Assembly: GCA_004558955.1 (NCBI GenBank)
Contig: SFZC01000119.1
Location: forward strand, 1 to 5,583
Source: a bacterium
GTDB taxonomy: Bacteria; Cyanobacteriota; Vampirovibrionia; Gastranaerophilales; Gastranaerophilaceae
Direction of reading: 5' to 3'
Length of the DNA stretch: 5,583 nucleotides
Shown here: in pieces, positions 1-5,544 of the stretch
Layout of the letters: every line of letters begins with the position of its first letter
How positions within the stretch are numbered: position 1 is the stretch's first letter
Program-made: the position numbers and the translations under genes
Notes under the pieces: model-generated
Database searches by the model: none
What the model was told of the DNA's origin: nothing
Seen by the model: the letters and a program-made list of their open reading frames with translations, nothing else

Positions 1-443
1 CAATAAATTATACTTTCTTCCCAAACCGTGCCACGCTGTTCATCATTCATATAGTGAACTTCGTCTAAAACGACATATCGAACATTTTTCAAATTATCGG
101 CAACAGCACCAAAATTTGTTCCGTAAAGCATATTTCTGAAAACTTCTGTCGTCATAATGACTATTTGAGCCCCACGATTTATTGATGTATCACCCGTCAA
201 AAGTCCGACTTTATCAGAACCGTATTTTTCGCTAAAGTCATAAAACTTTTGGTTTGAAAGAGCCTTTAATGGTGTTGTGTAAAAAATTCTGCAACCCTGT
301 TCTAAAGCACGATGAATTGCGTGCTGAGCAATTACGGTTTTACCTGCTCCTGTCGGAGCACAAACAACAACACTTTTACCCTCATCAATAACTTCACAAG
401 CCTCTTTTTGAAAATCATCTAACTCAAATGGAAATTCATACAT
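1..443 (-). CDS. SKI2/MTR4-like DEVH-box RNA helicase, N-terminal 147 codons (truncated by window edge)
   Basis: Superfamily 2 helicase of the SKI2/MTR4 group, which uses ATP to unwind RNA and is usually linked to RNA processing or decay in the cytoplasm. Reading leftward from the ATG at 443-441, the order of motifs is: a Q-motif-like start (FELDDFQKEA, residues 6-15), Walker A APTGAGKT (29-36), motif Ia TPLKALSNQK (57-66), TGD (83-85), motif Ib MTTEVFRNM (97-105), Walker B DEVH (127-130), then YMNDEQRG and VWEE (140-143), which are typical of this group. The frame is open to the window edge, so the second RecA domain and C-terminal region lie outside. An in-frame stop lies upstream, and AAGGAT stands about 10 bases before the ATG, which fixes the start. 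It is transcribed divergently from pgi. Bacterial members are best known from cyanobacteria and actinobacteria (HelY). The family call is firm; the specific substrate is unknown. Confidence 0.93.
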   Translation of the reverse strand, partial: MYEFPFELDDFQKEACEVIDEGKSVVVCAPTGAGKTVIAQHAIHRALEQGCRIFYTTPLKALSNQKFYDFSEKYGSDKVGLLTGDTSINRGAQIVIMTTEVFRNMLYGTNFGAVADNLKNVRYVVLDEVHYMNDEQRGTVWEESIIY

Positions 444-475
444 AATTTTACTATCCTTAAAATCTGTCTATTCAT

Positions 476-484
476 ATTATAACA
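476..484 (-). promoter_or_regulatory. Extended -10 promoter for the helicase gene
   Basis: On the minus strand the sequence TGTTATAAT is a perfect TATAAT box preceded by the TGn extension. Transcription would start near 469, giving a leader of about 26 nt that contains the AAGGAT ribosome site. The hexamer 17 bp further upstream (CTGCAA) matches the -35 consensus poorly, as is usual for extended -10 promoters. Confidence 0.65.
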
Positions 485-594
485 TAGATTTCAACTTTTT
501 GCAGAAGTCGTAAAATTTAAAAAATGTAAAGTAATTTTCGGCAAAATACGCAAGAAACACTTGAAATGAGGACATGTTTATAAGAAAATTCAGG

Positions 595-600
595 TATAAC
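595..600 (+). promoter_or_regulatory. Possible -10 box for the pgi-lipoprotein-trxB cluster
   Basis: TATAAC matches the -10 consensus at five of six positions and would start transcription near 605-609, giving a leader of about 25-29 nt with GAAGGGA (614-620). No good -35 hexamer stands at 16-18 bp; the nearest partial match (AGGACA, 569-574) is 20 bp away. If this is the real promoter, the upstream ATG at 574 cannot be the translation start. An alternative -10, TAAAAT at 511-516, also lacks a good -35. The rest of 444-633 is AT-rich and shows no gene. Confidence 0.25.
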
Positions 601-633
601 GTTTATTTAAGTAGAAGGGATATTTGGGTTCAA

Positions 634-2037
634 ATGATTAAGTTTGATTGTAGAAATGTGGATACAAGTGTCATCGGTACAGAACACGGTTTGGATTTAG
701 CAAGTGAATTTGCTCAATATAAAGATAAAATAACGGGAATTATTGCAGATTTAAACCAAAGAAAAGACAAACCGGGACAATGGCTACAGTGGATGAATTT
801 GGGCTATAATGAAGAAACCCTTTGGTATGTTAAAGAATACGCATCAATGGTTCGAGGGAGATTTGATAATTTGTTAATCCTTGGTATCGGGGGTTCTGCA
901 TTAGGCGGAATGGCAGTAACAGAAGCCTTATTAAAACCTTTTTGGAACTTACTGACTCCCGAACAAAGAAACAATTATCCACGAGTATTTTTCTTAGATA
1001 ACATTGACCCTGACACAATGAGCAGCTTATTTGAAACCCTGGACCTCAAAAAAACACTTGTAAACGTTATCACAAAATCAGGCTCAACCGCTGAAACAAT
1101 GTCACAATTTATGATTGTTAAAGATTTACTTGTTAAAGCCGTTGGCGAAGACGAATACAGAAAACATGTCGTTGCCACCACCGATAAACAAACAGGAGTT
1201 TTACGACAAATAGCGGAACAAGAAGGCTACAAAACTTTTGTTATTCCGGACGATGTAGGTGGCAGATTTTCGGTATTTTCGGCTGTCGGACTTTTACCAT
1301 TTGCCCTCTTGGGTATTAATGTTGATGAAATCACAAACGGCATAAAAGACATGGATTTAGCTTTGAAAAATACCGATATTAACGAAAACATTGCGGCTCA
1401 AAATGCGTTAATTCAATACCTTATGGACACAAAAAAAGGTAAAAATTTGTCTGTTATGATGCCGTATTCAAGCCGTTTGAAATACGTTGCCGACTGGTAT
1501 GCTCAGCTTTGGGCGGAATCATTAGGCAAAGAAGAAGATTTGCAGGGCTGTCATATTCATATCGGTCCGACCCCAATCAAGGCTCTTGGAGCAACTGACC
1601 AGCACTCACAAATTCAACTTTACAACGAAGGTCCAAACGATAAAATTATTAATTTTATAAGAGTTGAAGAATTTGACACAAAACTTGAAATCCCGAGACT
1701 TTTTGAATATACGGGAATTGGCTATTTAGGCGGAAAAACAATCAATGATTTGCTAAATGCCGAAGCTGATTCAACAAAGGTTTCACTATCTGATTATGCA
1801 CGTCCGACCGTAACTATTACTTTACCTAAAATAGACGGTTACCACATGGGACAACTTCTTTACATGCTGGAAGTTCAAACAGCCATTGCAGGTGCTTTGT
1901 ATAATATCAACGCCTTTAACCAACCGGGAGTTGAACAGGCAAAAAATTACACTTACGCACTAATGGGCAGAGCCGGTTATGAAGATTCTGCAATCAGCCT
2001 ACAGAAAAAACTTGCTATGGTTACCCAAGTAAAATAG
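634..2037 (+). CDS. pgi: Glucose-6-phosphate isomerase
   Basis: Cytoplasmic isomerase interconverting glucose 6-phosphate and fructose 6-phosphate in glycolysis and gluconeogenesis. With the ATG at 634 the protein has 467 residues, within the range of bacterial enzymes. Visible motifs: GIGGSALGG (84-92), the sugar-phosphate loop TKSGSTAET (147-155), the family signature DDVGGRFS (206-213) with the active-site Arg211, WAESLGKE (293-300) with catalytic Glu295, DQHSQ (322-326) with ring-opening His324, and QPGVEQAK (430-437) with the conserved Lys437. Every catalytic residue expected for the family is present. The frame stays open upstream to an ATG at 574 (487 residues), but those 20 extra residues are basic and unlike the family start, and GAGG lies only 2 nt before that ATG. 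The conserved-looking start MIKFDCRNV at 634 has GAAGGGA 13 nt upstream, a rather long spacing. It is the first gene of a tight cluster, with the lipoprotein starting 10 bp after its stop. Confidence 0.96.
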   Translation: MIKFDCRNVDTSVIGTEHGLDLASEFAQYKDKITGIIADLNQRKDKPGQWLQWMNLGYNEETLWYVKEYASMVRGRFDNLLILGIGGSALGGMAVTEALLKPFWNLLTPEQRNNYPRVFFLDNIDPDTMSSLFETLDLKKTLVNVITKSGSTAETMSQFMIVKDLLVKAVGEDEYRKHVVATTDKQTGVLRQIAEQEGYKTFVIPDDVGGRFSVFSAVGLLPFALLGINVDEITNGIKDMDLALKNTDINENIAAQNALIQYLMDTKKGKNLSVMMPYSSRLKYVADWYAQLWAESLGKEEDLQGCHIHIGPTPIKALGATDQHSQIQLYNEGPNDKIINFIRVEEFDTKLEIPRLFEYTGIGYLGGKTINDLLNAEADSTKVSLSDYARPTVTITLPKIDGYHMGQLLYMLEVQTAIAGALYNINAFNQPGVEQAKNYTYALMGRAGYEDSAISLQKKLAMVTQVK

Positions 2038-2047
2038 AGACATTTTG

Positions 2048-2551
2048 ATGAAAAACTTATCCAAGATATTATTTATTATTTTTGCAGTGCTGACTTTTGC
2101 AGCATCTCCATTTGCAGTCAGCTCCTGTCAAACTGTCTTGCATGGCGGAATTGAGAAAGTTCCGAACGAATTTTTTGGAGGGTGGCGAGTAGTTTCTCAC
2201 AGAAAAACTACAGATTCACCAGTAACTTTTCGTGAAAAAAATATCGATATCTGGAACTTATCAAGTGCAAATAACGTCATAACATTAAGCAATCCTTTTT
2301 CGGGAGCAGAGGCTCAAATCAGCGTAAGAGAAGTTCGAGGAAATTACATTGAGTTTGTTAAAATAGGGAAATACGATAACAAAATAATTACTGACAAGGT
2401 TAAACTTGAGATTAAAGGAAATTATTTCTCGGGAACAGACGAATTAAATCTAAAAACACTTTCTGACGTTGACAAAAGCGTAATAAAAAATGAACATGCG
2501 ACCTACTCTCTATCAGGAGAAAGGATTTCAGGACAAGAAATCACCAGATGA
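2048..2551 (+). CDS. Small uncharacterised lipoprotein
   Basis: A 167-residue protein that I do not recognise by family. It starts with a basic N-region (MKNLSK), a hydrophobic core to about residue 19, and a lipobox VSSC with the predicted lipidated Cys27 (codon 2126-2128), so a mature domain of about 141 residues should be anchored to a membrane, probably facing the periplasm. The mature part begins with an EFFGGW segment reminiscent of the GxW of lipocalin-like barrels and continues with alternating polar and hydrophobic stretches that suggest beta structure (for example NYIEFVKIG, VKLEIKGNYFSG, YSLSGERISG); this fold is an inference only. Cys27 is the sole cysteine, so the mature domain forms no disulphide. 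ATG 2048 is preferred over the adjacent in-frame TTG at 2045; GAGA (2037-2040), overlapping the pgi stop, is the likely ribosome site. It lies 10 bp after pgi and 11 bp before trxB, so the three are probably co-transcribed. Confidence 0.85.
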   Translation: MKNLSKILFIIFAVLTFAASPFAVSSCQTVLHGGIEKVPNEFFGGWRVVSHRKTTDSPVTFREKNIDIWNLSSANNVITLSNPFSGAEAQISVREVRGNYIEFVKIGKYDNKIITDKVKLEIKGNYFSGTDELNLKTLSDVDKSVIKNEHATYSLSGERISGQEITR

Positions 2552-2562
2552 GGAATTTATAA

Positions 2563-3507
2563 ATGACAAAAGTTTACGATTTTGATGTTGTAATTTTAGG
2601 CGGCGGACCTGCGGGATTATCTTCTGCAATTTACGCTGCAAGAGGGAATGTATCCACCGCAATTATTGATATTAACACCTTTGGCGGTCAACCCGTAAAT
2701 TACACGACTTTGGAAAATTACCCCGGATATGTCGGGTGCGATACATTTACATTAATGGAAAATTTTGAAAAACAGGCTAATGATTTTGGCGTTAAAACTT
2801 TCCCTATGCAGGAAATTTTGACAGTTGACTTAATTTCAACACCTAAAAAAATTCTGACAACCGAAGGAAATTTTAATGCAAAAACCGTAATTCTCGCAAC
2901 AGGGGCAAACCCGATGAAACTCGGAGTAAAAGGGGAAGCAGAATTTACGGGACGAGGCGTAAGTTATTGTGCAGTATGTGACGGAGCCTTTTATAAAGAT
3001 AAAACTGTTACTGTCGTTGGCGGCGGAAATTCTGCAGTTGAAGAAGCAATGTACCTGACAAGATTTGCGAAAAAAATCTATCTTGTACATAGAAGAAACG
3101 AACTTAGAGCGGACAAAATCGTTCAGGAACGACTAAAACAGTGTGATAAAATTGAAATTCTTTACAGTACAACGGTTAAAGAAATTCATGGGGAAGAAAA
3201 AGTAAACTCAGTTACCTTGTGCGACATGACAACAAATGAATGCTCCGAATTAAAGACTGACGGAGTTTTCCCTTATATCGGAATTCGTCCGAACGTTAAT
3301 TTATTTTCAGGACAATTAAAACAGGACAGCAAAGGTTTTATTGAAACTGACGAAACAATGAAAACCTCTATTGACGGAGTTTTTGCAGTCGGTGATGTTC
3401 GAGTTACCCCGCTAAGACAGGTAATTACGGCGACTTCAGACGGGGCAATCGGGGCGGTTTATGCGGTCAAATACCTTGAAGAAATCAAAGATAAAATTCT
3501 GCAATAA
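2563..3507 (+). CDS. trxB: Thioredoxin reductase (NADPH-dependent)
   Basis: Cytoplasmic FAD enzyme that passes electrons from NADPH to thioredoxin. The 314-residue length is typical of the low-molecular-weight class. Domains in order: the FAD-binding GGGPAG (13-18) in the N-terminal Rossmann fold; FGGQ and the YTTLENYPGY segment (47-56); the inserted NADPH domain with redox motif CAVC (136-139) followed by DGAFY; nucleotide loop VVGGGNSAVEEA (151-162); HRRNELRA (176-183), whose arginines normally select the 2'-phosphate of NADPH; and the return to the FAD domain with GVFAVGDVR (272-280) and TPLRQVITATSDGAIGA. The HRRxxxRA motif argues against a ferredoxin-dependent flavin reductase lacking NADPH specificity. 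The start is fixed by GAGGAA (2550-2555), 7 nt before the ATG and overlapping the TGA of the lipoprotein gene. It is the last gene of the cluster. No clear terminator follows; 3501-3539 can form only a weak, bulged, AT-rich stem. Confidence 0.96.
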   Translation: MTKVYDFDVVILGGGPAGLSSAIYAARGNVSTAIIDINTFGGQPVNYTTLENYPGYVGCDTFTLMENFEKQANDFGVKTFPMQEILTVDLISTPKKILTTEGNFNAKTVILATGANPMKLGVKGEAEFTGRGVSYCAVCDGAFYKDKTVTVVGGGNSAVEEAMYLTRFAKKIYLVHRRNELRADKIVQERLKQCDKIEILYSTTVKEIHGEEKVNSVTLCDMTTNECSELKTDGVFPYIGIRPNVNLFSGQLKQDSKGFIETDETMKTSIDGVFAVGDVRVTPLRQVITATSDGAIGAVYAVKYLEEIKDKILQ

Positions 3508-3591
3508 TATAAAGAAGTAAAGAAGATATTAATATTTGCCTAAAGATATAAAGATTATGTAAGGAAATCCCTGTTCACTCATTTTTTAATT

Positions 3592-3597
3592 TATAAT
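3592..3597 (+). promoter_or_regulatory. -10 box for the HEAT-like protein gene
   Basis: A perfect TATAAT in the 124-bp gap after trxB, placing the transcription start near 3604 and a leader of about 28 nt that carries GGAG (3620-3623), 8 nt before the ATG at 3632. The hexamer 17 bp upstream (CCCTGT) does not resemble a -35 box, and no TGn extension is present, so an activator or an alternative -35 spacing may be involved. The rest of the gap is AT-rich and contains no gene. Confidence 0.5.
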
Positions 3598-3631
3598 AAT
3601 AATGTAGAGAACAATAAATGGAGAAAATATT

Positions 3632-3913
3632 ATGCAATCAGTAAACGAAATTCTTTCTAAATTAGAAAATGCAGATAACGTAACAAAAAACAAAATCGAA
3701 AACCAATTAGTAAGCATCGGAACATCTGTTGTTCCTGAATTGGTTGACGAATTGCAAGTAGTTAGAGGAATTAAAAGAGGTGTTGTAGCAATGACACTTA
3801 TTCGTTTAGGTGATGTTTCAGTTCAGTACCTTAAAAAAGCCGCTCACGAAAATAAAGATTTTGAATGGGTTGCTGAATACTTAATCAGAGAAATCAAAGG
3901 TCAAGCAGCATAA
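3632..3913 (+). CDS. Small HEAT-repeat-like helical protein
   Basis: A 93-residue protein without signal peptide, membrane segment or cysteine. The sequence looks like about two HEAT or armadillo-type helical hairpins: helix pairs around residues 2-12 and 18-28, then IGTSVVPELVDEL (29-41), VRGIKRGVVAMTLIRLGD (44-61) and SVQYLKKAAHE (63-73), closed by FEWVAEYLIREIKG (77-90). The IG..VVP.L...L and VR...A...L..LGD spacing is the classic HEAT pattern. Such repeats usually bind other proteins, so a small adaptor role is plausible, but no partner can be read from the sequence. It has its own -10 box, a good GGAG ribosome site 8 nt before the ATG, and a strong terminator, so it appears to be an independently controlled, perhaps well expressed, single gene. 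The repeat-fold call is moderately sure; the function is unknown. Confidence 0.82.
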   Translation: MQSVNEILSKLENADNVTKNKIENQLVSIGTSVVPELVDELQVVRGIKRGVVAMTLIRLGDVSVQYLKKAAHENKDFEWVAEYLIREIKGQAA

Positions 3914-3941
3914 CTTATTGCATAAAAAATTTATAAATACG

Positions 3942-3986
3942 AAAAAAAAAGAGATTAACAGAGGAATAGTTAATCTCTTTTTTTTT
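3942..3986. terminator. Bidirectional intrinsic terminator after the HEAT-like gene
   Basis: GAGATTAAC (3951-3959) pairs perfectly with GTTAATCTC (3969-3977) around a 9-nt loop. Nine A residues precede the stem (3942-3950) and nine T residues follow it (3978-3986), so the stem can extend to 18 bp and a U-tract is produced in either direction. It lies 28 bp after the stop codon at 3911-3913. Confidence 0.93.
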
Positions 3987-3987
3987 G

Positions 3988-3996
3988 TGATAAAAT
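3988..3996 (+). promoter_or_regulatory. Extended -10 promoter of the patatin gene, possibly leaderless
   Basis: TGATAAAAT is an extended -10 element: TGn followed by TAAAAT, a five-of-six match. Its last T is 8 bases before the A of the patatin ATG at 4004, so the expected transcription start falls at about 4003-4004. The element starts 2 bases after the T-tract of the preceding terminator. The hexamer 17 bp upstream (AGTTAA, inside the terminator stem) is not a recognisable -35 box. Confidence 0.5.
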
Positions 3997-4003
3997 AAAG
4001 GTT

Positions 4004-5206
4004 ATGAGAAATTACGACAATTTCAGCTACACTTGTATGTTTGGTGGAGGAGCAATCAGAGGGGCTGCCCATGCCGGAGTTATAAAATGTTTTGAAGAAC
4101 TGGGAATAAAGCCGTCAATTCTTGTTGGTTCGTCAGTCGGAGCGTTAGTGGCTATGCTTTACGCTGTCGGATATACCTCAGAAGAACTCGCCGAAGTTTT
4201 CCTTTCCGTAAATTTTGAATTATTCAGAGATATTTCGCTAGGATTTAATCATAAATTTGCACTGAGCAAGGGGGAAGTTTTCCTAAATTGGCTAAGAGAA
4301 CTCATTGAAAAGAAGTATTATAAGGAAAAATATGTAGAAGGCAAGAATGAACCCGTAAAATTTTCAGACCTTGAAAAGGATTTGATAATCATTACAACAG
4401 ATATGTACACTTTCAAATGCAAGGAGTTTTCGACCTTTGAAACCCCTGATTATGAAGTTGCAATGGCCGTTAGAATTTCTTGCTGCATGCCGGGCTTGAT
4501 GCGAGCTTTTAATGTCGGAGACAAACTCTTGGTCGATGGGGATTTAATGAAGGGAAAACCGATGTGGCAACATTCCCCGAACCTTGCCGACACAAACGAC
4601 AGAATTCTGGAAATCAGACTTGAAGGCGAATTTTTAGGTACAGATGAAAAGGTTGCGGAATATGTAAACGGCATGTACTCCTGCATGACATCAACAGAAA
4701 CCGATTTTATCAAAAAATTATACGGGAATTCTGACAAATACGATTATTTGGTTATAAATACGGGAAATGTCGTTGTTGTGGATTTCAATTATCCGAGCGA
4801 AAAACGGCAGGCTATTATTGACGAAGGCTACAATCAGACGAAAAAATATTTTACTCAAACGTTAATCGAGAAAAAACAAAAAATCTTGGCATGCTATAAA
4901 AACATTTTGGAAAAATTGGAAAAAATTTATTTCTTTTTGCGACAGAGCAAATTCATGCCTGCAAAAAATGCAACCTCAGAACTTTTCATATACCTTGCGG
5001 AAGCACGCAAAATTATGGACGAAGAGGTCTATCATTCAATAAAAATGTTCCAAAAATTTCTGTTTAACAACGTAAAATCAGGCTTGCTGGGCAGAGCCAC
5101 CTGTACAAACAGACAAACCATAACAAACTCGTTATTTTCAATAATTACGGACTTAGAAACCCGAATAGAAAAAATGGAAGAATATTTAAACAAATTTTCT
5201 AATTGA
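4004..5206 (+). CDS. Patatin-like phospholipase with helical C-terminal extension
   Basis: Predicted acyl hydrolase of the patatin family, which cleaves fatty acids from phospholipids or other lipids with a Ser-Asp dyad; 400 residues, no signal peptide. Visible elements: the glycine-rich oxyanion loop GGGAIRG (14-20), the nucleophile elbow GSSVG (42-46) with Ser44, the RISCCMPGLM segment (157-166) corresponding to the usual SxxxPxxF loop, and the catalytic Asp178 in VDGD, where DGG or DGA is more usual. The patatin fold probably ends near residue 285. Residues from about 287 to 400 are lysine/glutamate-rich and mainly helical, with a possible coiled coil at the end (TDLETRIEKMEEYLNKF); I recognise no named domain there. 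The ATG at 4004 has AAGG ending only 2 nt before it, too close for a normal ribosome site. The in-frame ATG at 4037 would begin immediately before the oxyanion loop and has no ribosome site. Substrate and cellular role are not evident. Confidence 0.92.
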   Translation: MRNYDNFSYTCMFGGGAIRGAAHAGVIKCFEELGIKPSILVGSSVGALVAMLYAVGYTSEELAEVFLSVNFELFRDISLGFNHKFALSKGEVFLNWLRELIEKKYYKEKYVEGKNEPVKFSDLEKDLIIITTDMYTFKCKEFSTFETPDYEVAMAVRISCCMPGLMRAFNVGDKLLVDGDLMKGKPMWQHSPNLADTNDRILEIRLEGEFLGTDEKVAEYVNGMYSCMTSTETDFIKKLYGNSDKYDYLVINTGNVVVVDFNYPSEKRQAIIDEGYNQTKKYFTQTLIEKKQKILACYKNILEKLEKIYFFLRQSKFMPAKNATSELFIYLAEARKIMDEEVYHSIKMFQKFLFNNVKSGLLGRATCTNRQTITNSLFSIITDLETRIEKMEEYLNKFSN

Positions 5207-5231
5207 CAATGAGAAAATTTTGAGATAACAT
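5203..5231 (+). promoter_or_regulatory. Sigma-70-type promoter for tRNA-Leu
   Basis: A perfect -35 box TTGACA (5203-5208) and a -10 box TAACAT (5226-5231, five of six) are separated by exactly 17 bp. This is the best promoter match in the window. The -35 box overlaps the patatin stop codon (5204-5206). Transcription would begin near 5238, leaving a precursor leader of about 68 nt before the tRNA. Confidence 0.8.
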
Positions 5232-5237
5232 AAAAAC

Positions 5238-5305
5238 AAGGAAGGCGTACGTTTCGGTGTGCTGACCGTAAGAATATTGAAAACTAAATAAACAGATTAT
5301 AACGT
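5238..5305 (+). other. Transcribed 5' leader of the tRNA-Leu precursor
   Basis: This stretch between the predicted transcription start and the tRNA contains a patch visibly richer in G and C (about 5240-5270) than the flanking spacers, with a small CGGT/ACCG stem around a GTGCTG loop. It ends in TTGAAAACTAAATAA (5277-5291), which resembles leader sequences found upstream of rRNA genes in several bacteria. It should be removed by RNase P at 5305/5306. A role in antitermination or processing is only a suggestion. Confidence 0.35.
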
Positions 5306-5392
5306 GCTCCAGTGGCGGAATCGGTAGACGCGTTGGACTTAAAATCCAATTGGGCGTATAACCCAGTGCCAGTTCAAGTCTGGCCTGGAGCA
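5306..5392 (+). tRNA. trnL(uaa): tRNA-Leu (anticodon UAA)
   Basis: An 87-nt class II tRNA that folds completely by eye. The acceptor stem is GCTCCAG (5306-5312) with CTGGAGC (5385-5391), discriminator A5392. The D stem is GCG/CGC (5315-5317 with 5329-5331). The anticodon stem is TTGGA/TCCAA (5333-5337 with 5345-5349) with loop CTTAAAA and anticodon TAA at 5340-5342. The long variable arm typical of Leu has a 4-bp stem TGGG/CCCA (5351-5354 with 5362-5365). The T stem is GCCAG/CTGGC around TTCAAGT. The discriminator A and long variable arm agree with leucine identity; it reads UUA and UUG codons. CCA is not encoded, so a CCA-adding enzyme is required. The gene has no intron, unlike many cyanobacterial tRNA-Leu(UAA) genes. 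Confidence 0.97.
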
Positions 5393-5399
5393 ATTCTTT

Positions 5400-5427
5400 A
5401 AAAGACTCTCTTCGGAGGGTCTTTTTT
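5400..5427 (+). terminator. Intrinsic terminator of the tRNA-Leu transcript
   Basis: GACTCTC (5404-5410) pairs with GAGGGTC (5415-5421) through one G-U pair, closed by a UUCG tetraloop (5411-5414). Four further A-T pairs (5400-5403 with 5422-5425) extend the stem to 11 bp, followed by the end of a T-run (5422-5427). It begins 7 nt after the tRNA. On the minus strand the same stem is followed by TTTTAAAG, so it might also serve a gene arriving from the right. Confidence 0.92.
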
Positions 5428-5436
5428 ATTAATAAA

Positions 5437-5544
5437 TTACGATAGCACAAAATATAGGAATAATAAATATAGTAAAAAAGCAAATGTGGCAATTATCGAA
5501 AATATACCTATAATTTGCAAGAAAAAGATTAATTTTGATTTCAA
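5437..5544 (-). CDS. Possible 35-residue single-pass membrane peptide or C-terminus of a longer membrane protein
   Basis: On the minus strand a frame is open from 5565 to the TAA at 5439-5437. From a TTG at 5544 it would encode 35 residues: a short basic start (MKSKL) and then about 28 strongly hydrophobic residues with scattered Gly, Ala, Ser and Thr, as in a transmembrane helix. Its stop lies 10 bp before the tRNA terminator, which could terminate both strands. Against it: no ATG, no visible ribosome site, and a T-rich strand gives hydrophobic codons by composition alone. The in-frame stop at 5568-5566 lies inside the right arm of the inverted repeat, so if that arm is an assembly artefact the frame could be the end of a longer gene. 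Confidence 0.27.
   Translation of the reverse strand: MKSKLIFFLQIIGIFSIIATFAFLLYLLFLYFVLS

Noticed and set aside
975..1181. Minus-strand open frame of 68 codons inside pgi
   Set aside because: Lies wholly within a confidently assigned enzyme gene, shows no motif or ribosome site; likewise 830-1018.
2836..3090. Minus-strand open frame of 84 codons inside trxB
   Set aside because: Antisense to conserved FAD and CAVC regions of trxB; cysteine- and phenylalanine-rich translation is a by-product of the sense codons.
3501..3539. Candidate terminator after trxB
   Set aside because: The stem is AT-only apart from its end, has a 4-nt bulge and no following T-tract.
3881..4072. Minus-strand frame of 63 codons across the terminator
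   Set aside because: Spans the terminator hairpin and both flanking genes; its lysine- and phenylalanine-rich run comes from the A and T tracts.
4450..4737. Minus-strand frame of 95 codons inside the patatin gene
   Set aside because: Antisense shadow over the catalytic Asp region of a conserved enzyme, with no independent support.
5259..5291. Ten-codon leader peptide (GTG start) before the tRNA, with AAGGAAGG at 5238-5245
   Set aside because: Start codon is 13 nt from the SD-like site, the peptide is tiny, has no leucine run that would suggest attenuation, and the region is better explained as a tRNA precursor leader.
5277..5303. Second promoter (TTGAAA and TATAAC) directly before the tRNA
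   Set aside because: The spacer is only 15 bp and transcription would start inside the mature tRNA.
5199..5492. Minus-strand frame of 97 codons over the tRNA
   Set aside because: Runs antisense through the tRNA, its terminator and promoter; not a plausible gene.
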